The position numbers and the translations under genes were made by a program. A stretch of 31,291 bases of DNA from a virus. The stretch spans positions 1 through 31,291 of IMG/VR virus record IMGVR_UViG_3300012920_000154. One strand, written 5' to 3'. The notes beneath the pieces are model-generated. The model saw only the letters and a program-made list of their open reading frames with translations. It did not search any database and was not told the origin of the DNA. Of this stretch, positions 22,823-29,614 are shown piece after piece; position 1 is the stretch's first letter; each line of letters opens with the position of its first letter.

Positions 22823-23035
22823 ATGAAAAAGTTTTTACTTGGTGTAGTCGGTGTGATATTGACTCCCATCCTTATTGCTATTTTTATTATGGACAGATTG
22901 ATTATGTCATTTTTGTTCTGGTCTTCGTTTGACAATCTAAACAATTGGCTGGAGAATCATGAAGGTATTTTTGTCAGTACAATCAGAGTGATTGTTGTGT
23001 TTGCAATATATTCTATACTAAAAATATGGATATAA
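22823..23035 (+). CDS. Small membrane protein
   Basis: The 70-residue product has two hydrophobic helices: residues 4-24 (FLLGVVGVILTPILIAIFIM) and about 50-68 (VSTIRVIVVFAIYSILKIW), joined by a polar loop (SSFDNLNNWLENHEG). It is probably an inner-membrane protein. Superinfection exclusion or lysis timing would be typical roles for such a phage protein, but there is no direct support. It follows the hairpin terminator with an A-rich leader (AACAAATAAA). Confidence 0.6.
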   Translation: MKKFLLGVVGVILTPILIAIFIMDRLIMSFLFWSSFDNLNNWLENHEGIFVSTIRVIVVFAIYSILKIWI

Positions 23036-23115
23036 TGCACACAGACATGAAAATAAAGCGATTTAAGACACTTTTATGTCAAAGTGGATATATTATATCA
23101 AACATACAAAAATAA
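23035..23115 (+). CDS. Possible 26-residue micro-ORF
   Basis: An ORF MHTDMKIKRFKTLLCQSGYI... starts on the last base of the previous stop (TAATG) and stops at TAATG where the next gene would start (23115). The double coupling is suggestive, but most of it overlaps the hairpin repeat at 23056-23080, and its codons could be accidental. Confidence 0.3.
   Translation: MHTDMKIKRFKTLLCQSGYIISNIQK
23056..23080 (+). repeat. 25-base hairpin repeat, copy 2
   Basis: Near-identical to 14693-14717 (22 of 25 bases). The right part can form GACA/TGTC. The copy covers an ATG at 23076, which is another reason to place the next gene's start at 23115. Confidence 0.5.
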
Positions 23116-23405
23116 TGCCTCAGACAGAAACAAACTCAGAAACAATACTTGATCAGATCATCGAGAGATACGGTGACGAGCTCGATCTTTACATCTTAGA
23201 TGGATTCAATAAGTCAATCATTGGTATCGATGAAAACTCTGGGAGGATAATTTATTCTACTGCAAAGATAATTGAGGAGATAATAGAAGAGTCAAAAAAC
23301 TTAGAAGAGTTAACTTATGAAGAGGCATTTAAACACTTTGCTTATAATATACGAGGAAATTCATGTGGAGACAAAACTCCAATAATTTGCTATGACATAT
23401 TCTAA
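23115..23405 (+). CDS. Acidic protein of unknown function
   Basis: The 96-residue product (MPQTETNSETILDQIIERYG, then IGIDENSGRIIYSTAKIIEE) is acidic and mixed alpha/beta. ATG 23115, preceded by ACAAAAATA, is chosen over ATG 23076, which lies in the hairpin repeat and would add a segment of poor coding quality. Nine bases separate it from the next gene. Its central sequence resembles phage middle proteins of unknown function. Confidence 0.6.
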   Translation: MPQTETNSETILDQIIERYGDELDLYILDGFNKSIIGIDENSGRIIYSTAKIIEEIIEESKNLEELTYEEAFKHFAYNIRGNSCGDKTPIICYDIF

Positions 23406-23414
23406 ACTTACAAT

Positions 23415-23663
23415 ATGATAAAAAAAATACTACTATTAAAAAAAATACTGACCTGGATTCCAAGATTAATTACCAAGAAAAAAAACAAATCCAGATTCAA
23501 AGGTTTAGATCAGAAAGACCTAAAAATCTTAGGACTTGGATCAATGGTGCTGGAGGAGTACATCACATCCAGAAAGTTCAGAAGGCAGTTCAGAGACTCG
23601 GACATAGCAAAATATATTAAAGGAATGATGATTGAGTGGGGTGAAAACATTGAAGAGAAATAA
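23415..23663 (+). CDS. Small basic protein
   Basis: The 82-residue product has a basic, partly hydrophobic N-terminus (MIKKILLLKKILTWIPRLIT) that could be an amphipathic membrane-contact helix, then KKKNKSRFKG, and a helical C-terminal part (EYITSRKFRRQFRDSDIAKY). No family is recognised. Confidence 0.6.
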   Translation: MIKKILLLKKILTWIPRLITKKKNKSRFKGLDQKDLKILGLGSMVLEEYITSRKFRRQFRDSDIAKYIKGMMIEWGENIEEK

Positions 23664-23684
23664 TAACAAATAAAAACCTAAAAA

Positions 23685-24383
23685 ATGAAAGTGTTAAACC
23701 TATATTGTGGAATCGGAGGAAACCGAAAACTTTGGAACTCACCAGGCCTTGATGTTACTGCAATAGAATACGATGAAACTATTGCACAAATTTACCAAGA
23801 TTACAATCCAAAGGATAAAGTCATTGTAACAGATGCACATCAATACTTATTAGATCATTACGAAGAATTTGATTTCATATGGTCATCACCTCCATGTCCT
23901 ACACATTCAATCACAAATCACTTTTTGAATGCTCAAGGAATAAAAAGATATCCAGATATGGCCTTGTATGAAGAGATTATCCTATTACAAACTTTTTTTA
24001 AAGGTAAATACATTGTTGAAAATGTTAAAAGTTACTACAATCCATTAATTAAGCCGCAAATAAGTGGTAGACATTACTTTTGGGCGAACTTTAAAATACC
24101 AAATTTGGAGTACAAAAAGCAAATTGGTAGAATGAACGGTAAGAAAAAAACAATTGGCGAAACTCAATACAATGTTAGATTCAACAACCACAAAAAATTG
24201 GGTTTTGACCTATCTAAATATAAGTATAAAAACAAAGATAAATTACTAAACAATTGCGTGGCTCCAGAGATTGGAGATGCAATATTTAAGTGTGCATTAG
24301 GAATATATAAAGCAAACAATGTAAAACAAACAAATTTATTGGATGCTATAGCCAGAGAAGAAAAACCAAAACAAAAGAGATGA
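23685..24383 (+). CDS. DNA (cytosine-5) methyltransferase
   Basis: The 232-residue enzyme transfers a methyl group from S-adenosylmethionine to C5 of cytosine. Motif I LYCGIGG (6-12) binds the cofactor. Motif IV is SSPPCPTHS with catalytic Cys71, motif VI is IVENV (112-114 ENV), and a motif X-like VAPEIGDAI lies near residue 200. The protein is short (typical enzymes exceed 300 residues), with a small target-recognition region between motifs VI and X. No restriction enzyme gene is adjacent, so it is probably an orphan that protects phage DNA against host restriction. Only one GATC was seen in the gene, unlike the surrounding genes, suggesting recent acquisition. Confidence 0.88.
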   Translation: MKVLNLYCGIGGNRKLWNSPGLDVTAIEYDETIAQIYQDYNPKDKVIVTDAHQYLLDHYEEFDFIWSSPPCPTHSITNHFLNAQGIKRYPDMALYEEIILLQTFFKGKYIVENVKSYYNPLIKPQISGRHYFWANFKIPNLEYKKQIGRMNGKKKTIGETQYNVRFNNHKKLGFDLSKYKYKNKDKLLNNCVAPEIGDAIFKCALGIYKANNVKQTNLLDAIAREEKPKQKR

Positions 24384-24463
24384 GCAAACCAGTGTATGAA
24401 GTAAAACGCATTATAAAGTTTTTTAGATATAAACTAATTCTGTTTAAAAGAATAACATCATGA
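24380..24463 (+). CDS. 27-residue coupled micro-ORF
   Basis: An ORF starting MSKPVYEVKRIIKFFRYKLI begins in the ATGA overlap with the methyltransferase and ends in an ATGA overlap with the next gene. It is basic and amphipathic. The exact four-base overlaps on both sides support translation by termination-reinitiation, perhaps only to couple the flanking genes. No function is known. Confidence 0.45.
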   Translation: MSKPVYEVKRIIKFFRYKLILFKRITS

Positions 24464-24729
24464 ATAATCAAATATTTGACTACTACCGAGAACTACAAAC
24501 AAAGTTAAAAGAAGCCAGGCAACTGCTGGAGGAACATGGATATCTTGTAAGTGTAAAAATATCAGACATGAATGATAAAACAGAAGAAGAGATGTCTAAG
24601 ATCGACAAGAAAGCAATGTTGCAAGAGATCCGAGCATTAGAATCAAAACTTACTGGAGATGTAGCCAAAGACACAGAAACAACCGAAGAGATATACAAAC
24701 TCAAAAGACTATACTTACACAATGAGTAA
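24460..24729 (+). CDS. Coiled-coil protein upstream of the terminase
   Basis: The 89-residue acidic product is helical (YYRELQTKLKEARQLLEEHG; KKAMLQEIRALESKLTG) with two coiled-coil segments. It lies in the coupled chain leading to the terminase genes and overlaps the following micro-ORF by eight bases. It may be a packaging or regulatory accessory, inferred only from location. Confidence 0.6.
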   Translation: MNNQIFDYYRELQTKLKEARQLLEEHGYLVSVKISDMNDKTEEEMSKIDKKAMLQEIRALESKLTGDVAKDTETTEEIYKLKRLYLHNE

Positions 24730-24799
24730 AGAGACTACAATATTCATTTGCTTTACTTTGTCTGTTATGTTGTATCTTTACATAAAGCAACACAAATGA
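24722..24799 (+). CDS. 25-residue single-helix membrane microprotein
   Basis: An ORF reading MSKETTIFICFTLSVMLYLY then IKQHK consists of a short polar start, one hydrophobic helix and a basic end. It overlaps the preceding gene (8 bases) and the terminase small subunit start (ATGA, 24796-24799). The composition is that of a genuine membrane microprotein and not random sequence. It could tune lysis or inhibit superinfection, which is speculative. Confidence 0.5.
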   Translation: MSKETTIFICFTLSVMLYLYIKQHK

Positions 24800-25206
24800 A
24801 ACAACAATACCACAAAGAAGATCTGGAAAGACTAAGTCTTGAAGCAATCAAAGAACACAATCTGATCTTTGTTGATGACATTGCAACTTATTTACCATGC
24901 TCACGAAGTACATTCTACAATAGAACTTTGCACAAATTGGACACTATAAAAGATGCCTTGATAGAGAATAGAGTCAAATTAAAAGTCTCACTGAGAAACA
25001 AATGGTTTCAATCAGACTCACCTCCATTACAGATCGCATTGATGAAACTTGTATCCACTGATGATGAGAGACGGTCAATGTCTACTTCGTTCATGGAGAC
25101 AAAGCAAAAGCACAAAGTAGAAGACCTCAGAGAGTTTACTGATGAACAACTACTTGACATGATGAAAGATGAACAAGAAGATCAAGAGGAGACAGATAAT
25201 ACTTGA
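24796..25206 (+). CDS. terS: Terminase small subunit
   Basis: The 136-residue protein lies directly upstream of the large subunit and probably recognises the packaging start site. Residues about 25-55 contain an HTH-like region (DDIATYLPCSRSTFYNRTLH, KLDTIKDALIENR). Then comes KVSLRNKWFQSDSPPLQIALMK, a signature I associate with small terminase subunits of Bacteroidetes phages, and an acidic C-terminal tail (EDLREFTDEQLLDMMKDEQE). ATG 24796 has the leader AAGCAACACAA and starts the conserved part. An upstream ATG at 24748 would only add the sequence of the micro-ORF in another frame. The end overlaps the large subunit gene by 38 bases. Confidence 0.75.
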   Translation: MKQQYHKEDLERLSLEAIKEHNLIFVDDIATYLPCSRSTFYNRTLHKLDTIKDALIENRVKLKVSLRNKWFQSDSPPLQIALMKLVSTDDERRSMSTSFMETKQKHKVEDLREFTDEQLLDMMKDEQEDQEETDNT

Positions 25207-26524
25207 ACTAAGTAGAAGAAGATTCTGGATCTTTTGCAATCAGATGGATCATGAGTTCTTTTCGGCCAGGCCATTCTTAAAGGATGTAGCACTTGCATTC
25301 CAAAAGGTCGAGGAAGGATCATTAAAGTCATTGTCGGTATCAATGCCTCCTCGTGCTGGTAAGTCTTACATCACATCATTGTTTTGTGCATGGACACTCG
25401 GAAGAAATCCAAAGGAGTCGATCATGCGTAATACTTGCACTGCAACATTGTATCTGAAGTTCTCCTATGATGTCAGAGCCATAATCAAGAGTGACAAGTT
25501 CACAGAGATATTCCCAGACATAAGACTATCAGATGACAAAAAGAATCTGCAAGGATGGAATCTCCAGCAGTCAAAACAAGTAGGATACTTCGGTGCTGGT
25601 GTTGGTGGTACGATCATTGGATTTGGTGCATCAAAGATAGGGATTACTGATGACCTATACAGAGGTATTGAGGATGCAATGTCAGACACTACCAACGACA
25701 GAATCATCCAATGGAAACAAGCCACACATGACTCACGATTCGAGTCTGGATGTTCACGAATAGACATAGGAACAAGATGGAGTCTCAAGGATGTTATAGG
25801 ACAGAATACAGAGCAAGGTATATACCAGAAGAGTATAGTGATTCCAGCACTAAATGATCAAGGAGAATCTTTCTGTGATGAGGTTATGACCAGCCAGGAG
25901 TATCAAGCCAAAAAGAAACAGACTGCACCAGAGATCTGGAGTGCCGAGTATATGCAAGAGCCAGTGGATATCGGTGGCCGATTATTTGCAGACATGCAGT
26001 ACATAGATCCAGAAGAGTACAAAGAAATCTCACAAGCCAAAGGAGTTGAAGGATCAATCGCATACATTGATGTGGCCGATCAAGGTGCAGACTATACGGC
26101 AATGGCTGTCATCTCAGTGGTCGGTGGTCAGTTTTATCTGGTGGACTACATATACAACCGAGACAACACAGACATCACAATCCCATTGTGTGCTGGTATG
26201 CTGGAGAAGTACAAGGTGTCTTATTGTAGAGTAGAATCCAATTCGATGGGAGCAATGTTCTCAAGACATCTCCAGAGGATTACAAGTTCGAAGATCCTTC
26301 AAGTCTCAAACACCACAAACAAAGACACCAGGATCATCATGCAATCGGCCTGGCTACAAAACATGGTCACCTATCTGAGAAGGGACACAAGAGACTGCAA
26401 CCTATTCCTTGAGTCTGTCCTATCTTATTCGAAGGATGGTAAGAACAAGAATGACGATGCACCAGATTGTCTTGCTGGTCTAAGCATATTCACTCAATCC
26501 ATGTTCAAGAAGATCTCACGATAG
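25169..26524 (+). CDS. terL: Terminase large subunit
   Basis: The 451-residue motor packages DNA into proheads and cuts it. The N-terminal ATPase has Walker A MPPRAGKSY (59-67), preceded by the basic FLKDVALAF region. The segment KIGITDDLYRG holds the Walker B acidic residues. The C-terminal RNase H-like nuclease shows IAYIDVADQGADYTAM (first catalytic Asp), YCRVESNSMG (Glu) and NDDAPDCLAG (last Asp), all in correct order. The start within the small subunit gene suggests translational coupling. The stop is followed immediately by the terminator of the opposing gene. Confidence 0.95.
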   Translation: MNKKIKRRQIILELSRRRFWIFCNQMDHEFFSARPFLKDVALAFQKVEEGSLKSLSVSMPPRAGKSYITSLFCAWTLGRNPKESIMRNTCTATLYLKFSYDVRAIIKSDKFTEIFPDIRLSDDKKNLQGWNLQQSKQVGYFGAGVGGTIIGFGASKIGITDDLYRGIEDAMSDTTNDRIIQWKQATHDSRFESGCSRIDIGTRWSLKDVIGQNTEQGIYQKSIVIPALNDQGESFCDEVMTSQEYQAKKKQTAPEIWSAEYMQEPVDIGGRLFADMQYIDPEEYKEISQAKGVEGSIAYIDVADQGADYTAMAVISVVGGQFYLVDYIYNRDNTDITIPLCAGMLEKYKVSYCRVESNSMGAMFSRHLQRITSSKILQVSNTTNKDTRIIMQSAWLQNMVTYLRRDTRDCNLFLESVLSYSKDGKNKNDDAPDCLAGLSIFTQSMFKKISR

Positions 26525-26528
26525 GCCA

Positions 26529-26555
26529 CAAAAAAAGGGAGACTCTCGCCTCCCT
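26529..26555 (-). terminator. Rho-independent terminator of the - strand gene
   Basis: On the - strand AGGGAG (26555-26550) pairs with CTCCCT (26541-26536) and is followed by at least seven T (26535-26529). It ends the - strand transcript a few bases beyond the terminase stop. On the + strand the T-run is missing, but the hairpin could slow + strand read-through into the opposing gene. A second weak hairpin (ACAAC/GTTGT) lies beside it. Confidence 0.8.
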
Positions 26556-26588
26556 CACACAACAAAAAAAGTTGTTAGTGTTTTAAAC

Positions 26589-26891
26589 TTATATTGTTTC
26601 TATAGAAAAGTAGTTTGAAATAGTTCCGTTTTTAGTAGTGTTAGTCATATTCATAACATCGATATCTCTAATGTCTTTTACTTGGTCTATGTCTATTATT
26701 TTTTTAAGTCCAAACTCATTGATGTTTTGTTGTCTTAGTTGATAGAAATTATCTTCACAAGAAACTAAACAAACTAACTCACCACATATATTGACTTTAT
26801 CTTGTAATACTTTTAAGACCATTGTCTTAGGTGGGGTTAGATTCTCTCTTTGTTTTTTAGTTCTGTTAATTCTGAATTTTAAATCTTTCAT
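26589..26891 (-). CDS. Lone opposite-strand gene, possible regulator
   Basis: The 100-residue product is the only supported gene on the - strand. It starts MKDLKFRINRTKKQRENLTP, a basic N-terminus, has two Cys in a central strand region (CGELVCLVSCEDNF), and ends in a Thr/Asn-rich part. ATG 26891 with an A-rich leader is chosen. The in-frame TTG at 26924 lies in the promoter -7 box and cannot be the start. It has its own promoter and terminator and faces the head-operon promoter, so a regulator of the early/late switch or an anti-defence protein is plausible. No family is recognised. No GATC occurs in the gene. Confidence 0.7.
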   Translation of the reverse strand: MKDLKFRINRTKKQRENLTPPKTMVLKVLQDKVNICGELVCLVSCEDNFYQLRQQNINEFGLKKIIDIDQVKDIRDIDVMNMTNTTKNGTISNYFSIETI

Positions 26892-26921
26892 AATATTTTT
26901 TTTTCGTTGTTGATTACATGA

Positions 26922-26946
26922 CAAATATATAAGTTAATTTAATATA
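26922..26946 (-). promoter_or_regulatory. Promoter of the opposite-strand gene with shared 13-base element
   Basis: Read on the - strand, TATATTAAATTAA (26946-26934), then CTTA, then the -7 box TATATTTG (26929-26922). Element and four-base spacing are the same as at 19340-19364. The leader ATCAACAACGAAAAAA resembles that after the promoter at 14903-14934. Confidence 0.78.
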
Positions 26947-27025
26947 ATACACTTTTGTTATATTTTTTTTTCTGTGATCTAAATGGTTAGAATCTAATCA
27001 CTCAAAATGTTTAGAAAATAATCAT

Positions 27026-27033
27026 TATCTTTG
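27026..27033 (+). promoter_or_regulatory. Promoter -7 box of the head operon
   Basis: TATCTTTG matches TAnnTTTG and lies 25 bases before the portal ATG. The 13-base element of the early promoters is missing, as is a clear TTG -33, which fits a different (late) class of control. A direct or inverted repeat pattern, GGTTAGAATCTAATC (26984-26998), sits upstream and could be an operator. Confidence 0.55.
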
Positions 27034-27058
27034 TAGGATGAGAAAGTAATTCTACATA

Positions 27059-28273
27059 ATGGCCAACAATTTTTTAAGTAACTTTTTCGGAACGAATCAG
27101 AGCAATCATCTTGGTAGATTTATAAACCAAGTCACTGGAAGGTTACCAATAGCAAACCAGATCTGGGGAAAGAAGGAAGCAGTCTGGGTAGATACCAATG
27201 ATGCCTGGAGACTCTTTATTGAGATACCAGAACTTAGAGCAGTAATTGACAAGAGAGCATCAATGATGGCCTCAAACATTCCATGTCTATACGATATGAA
27301 TGGAGACAAGGTAGAGAGTCATTGGATACTTGATCTGTTTAAAGATCCTAACGCAATGCAATCATGGTCAGATGTGGTCTACTCGCTATCAGTACAAGAT
27401 GCATTGTACTCTAATGCATTTGCCTATTGTCCTAAGAGATCGTTTGACATTCGCAATCTAATCGTTCCACTACCAGCAAACAAGATCGAGATTCAACTAT
27501 CTGGTAAAAAACTCCAGGCTATGGACTCAGAAGACATGATCACCAAGTTTTGCTTTGAGTACGATGATGACTCAAAAGAAAATATTGATTGGCCAGATAT
27601 GTTGTACCTTACCACTGATGATGGTATGAATTTAGTTAAGCCAATATCGAGAATAGACTCATTGAAGTTTCCTTTGTCGAACATTAAAGCACAATATCAC
27701 AAGCGTAATGTATTGCTTGAGAACATCGGATCAATAGGTATACTGACCACAAGCCAGAACGACATGGGAGGAGCAATTCCAATGACTCCAGAAGAGAAGA
27801 GACAGATCCAGCAAGATTGGTTTAAACGATCTAAGGATGAACTGATCATCACTGAAAGCAATGTTGACTGGAAGCCGATGTCATATCCCACAAGAGATCT
27901 CATGCTATTTGAGGAACTTACTGCCGACAAGATGGCCATTATCGATACATATGGACTCAATGCAAATCTATTTAGTTCAGAACGTGGTGCTACATTTACA
28001 AACGTAAGGGACTCGATCAGACTTGTATATACAGATACGATCATCCCAGAGACACAATCCATGTACGATTCAATGATTAAACAATGGGGACTCTCAGATG
28101 AATACTATCTAAAAGCAGAGTTCCATCATCTTCCAGCATTGCAAGAAGATGAAAAAGAAAAGGCAGATGTCCAAAAGACAAAAGCAGAAACATTGGAAAA
28201 GATTGCTGGACTTGGAGTCGAACTTACAGAGGAAGAGATAAGAATATTAACCGATTTAAATAATCAAGAATAA
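27059..28273 (+). CDS. Portal protein
   Basis: The 404-residue protein forms the dodecameric portal ring through which DNA is packaged. The pattern is HK97-type: RAVIDKRASMMASNIP near residue 65, LYSNAFAYCPKR near 120, YLTTDDGMNLVKPISRIDSL near 190, ELTADKMAIIDTYGLNANLF, then a helix-rich C-terminus (EDEKEKADVQKTKAETLEKI). Length is normal for the family. It follows the terminase genes, as in most tailed phages, though here the opposing gene intervenes. The stop overlaps the next ATG (TAATG). Confidence 0.88.
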   Translation: MANNFLSNFFGTNQSNHLGRFINQVTGRLPIANQIWGKKEAVWVDTNDAWRLFIEIPELRAVIDKRASMMASNIPCLYDMNGDKVESHWILDLFKDPNAMQSWSDVVYSLSVQDALYSNAFAYCPKRSFDIRNLIVPLPANKIEIQLSGKKLQAMDSEDMITKFCFEYDDDSKENIDWPDMLYLTTDDGMNLVKPISRIDSLKFPLSNIKAQYHKRNVLLENIGSIGILTTSQNDMGGAIPMTPEEKRQIQQDWFKRSKDELIITESNVDWKPMSYPTRDLMLFEELTADKMAIIDTYGLNANLFSSERGATFTNVRDSIRLVYTDTIIPETQSMYDSMIKQWGLSDEYYLKAEFHHLPALQEDEKEKADVQKTKAETLEKIAGLGVELTEEEIRILTDLNNQE

Positions 28274-28554
28274 TGGGTAATTCACAATTGAATGCTATCG
28301 AAGAGATGGCTCTACAAAATGGAACTCATGTTGTTAATAACACAACAGAGTACACTGCCGAGATCGATGCACTATATGTAGCAGAGGATACGGTGTTTTC
28401 ATCAATAAAAATAGAAGGATCAGATGTCAAGTCAACATACCTGGCCGATGCAACTGCAACGATTAAAGGTGGTGTCATAATTTCTCCAGTAAGAGGATCA
28501 AAGTTCTCTGGAGTACAATTGACTTCTGGATCTGTTGTTGCAATATTAATGTAG
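28273..28554 (+). CDS. Small beta-rich virion-associated protein
   Basis: The 93-residue product (AEIDALYVAEDTVFSSIKIE, GGVIISPVRGSKFSGVQLTS, GSVVAILM) is beta-rich and resembles small proteins that lie among the structural genes of marine phages. It is coupled to the portal gene (TAATG) and is followed after three bases by the LamG protein. A head decoration or minor capsid role is possible, with no proof. Confidence 0.6.
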   Translation: MGNSQLNAIEEMALQNGTHVVNNTTEYTAEIDALYVAEDTVFSSIKIEGSDVKSTYLADATATIKGGVIISPVRGSKFSGVQLTSGSVVAILM

Positions 28555-28557
28555 TAT

Positions 28558-29340
28558 ATGTCGTTCTATTCACTGACATCATATAGTCAACTTAGAGTAA
28601 ATCAAGTACCTCTGTCCAGTGGTGGTGGTGCTTTTAGCAACACAAAATCCACAAGGTTTGACGGAATTGATGAATTTTGCGAAACGGCATCAACTTACTC
28701 AGAATTAGACGGTAAGACTAAGGCAAGTTTTTCGATGTGGATTAATCCAACGTCAAGCACTACAATACGGAGAACGGTTTTCCAAATTGGAGACGGTAAT
28801 ACATCTGGTTATAAAGGTGTTTGTCAATTAGTTTTAATGGAGGGCATAAGAATAGAATTTTCTTTGCAGACACAAAGTTATTATGGCAGAGCAGATATTT
28901 CTTCAATAACATACGGTAGTTGGAATCATTTACTTATAACCGTTGATTTAGATACAAACCCAGAATTTAAATGCTACGTTAACGGTGTAGATGCTACAAC
29001 CAACGACAATATGGGAAGTCGACATAGTTTTATAAATGCAAGTCAAGGTTTAATGATTGGCGAATGGCACACAAGTCATTATGACCCATTTTTAGGTGCA
29101 ATAGATGAGTTTGCGATTTGGAGTGGTACGGCCTTAACATCAAGTGATGCTACGGCCATATATAACAACGGCCAACCCAATAATCTCAATGATAGTAACA
29201 TTGTTGCAACTGCACCAACGACATGGTATCGCATGGGAGACGGTGATACGTTCCCGACCTTGCAAGATACAAACGGAAGTGCAGACTTGACAATGAACAA
29301 CATGACAAGCGGTAATATTATAACTGATGTGCCAACATAA
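28558..29340 (+). CDS. LamG/concanavalin-like lectin domain protein in the head module
   Basis: The 260-residue protein carries a laminin-G-like jelly-roll fold at residues about 30-205: RFDGIDEFCETASTYSELDG, KASFSMWINPTS, YGSWNHLLITVDL, KCYVNGVDATTN, FLGAIDEFAIWSG. Such domains bind carbohydrate or other surface ligands. In phages they are usually on virion surfaces. Here it lies between the portal and the protease, which suggests a head decoration that helps the virion stick to glycans, or a misplaced adsorption gene. It and the next gene contain no GATC, unlike both flanking genes, so the pair looks recently acquired. Confidence 0.8.
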   Translation: MSFYSLTSYSQLRVNQVPLSSGGGAFSNTKSTRFDGIDEFCETASTYSELDGKTKASFSMWINPTSSTTIRRTVFQIGDGNTSGYKGVCQLVLMEGIRIEFSLQTQSYYGRADISSITYGSWNHLLITVDLDTNPEFKCYVNGVDATTNDNMGSRHSFINASQGLMIGEWHTSHYDPFLGAIDEFAIWSGTALTSSDATAIYNNGQPNNLNDSNIVATAPTTWYRMGDGDTFPTLQDTNGSADLTMNNMTSGNIITDVPT

Positions 29341-29353
29341 AAACGAATAAAAA

Positions 29354-29614
29354 ATGAGTAAGAAAATAGCAGAAACATACGCAACAATTAGCATAACAGA
29401 TTTAGGATTAATTGACTTTTCACAGATACACGAAACTTCAGCAGAAACAATTCGCAAAAGTTTAGATGAAACCGAGTTTGTAATTAAATACGATGCAGTA
29501 CCTTCCTTTATTAGTGATGGTAGTGTTGTTGAATTAGAAACTCTTACTCATGAAGAAGCACTTACACTGATGGCCACAGATAAATGGTCAGAACCAATAC
29601 CAGAAGAGATATGA
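29354..29614 (+). CDS. Small protein following the LamG gene
   Basis: The 86-residue acidic product (TISITDLGLIDFSQIHETSA; ETIRKSLDETEFVIKYDAVP) reads as mixed alpha/beta and shares the GATC-free, AT-rich composition of the LamG gene, so they may be a unit. The start has the leader ATAAAAA. The stop overlaps the protease start (ATGA). No family is recognised. Confidence 0.6.
   Translation: MSKKIAETYATISITDLGLIDFSQIHETSAETIRKSLDETEFVIKYDAVPSFISDGSVVELETLTHEEALTLMATDKWSEPIPEEI

Noticed and set aside
26892-26924. Longer version of the - strand gene starting at TTG 26924
   Set aside because: This codon is part of the -7 promoter box, upstream of the expected transcription start.
27697-28062. 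A 121-residue - strand frame inside the portal gene
   Set aside because: Shadow frame of a clear portal gene, without regulatory signals.
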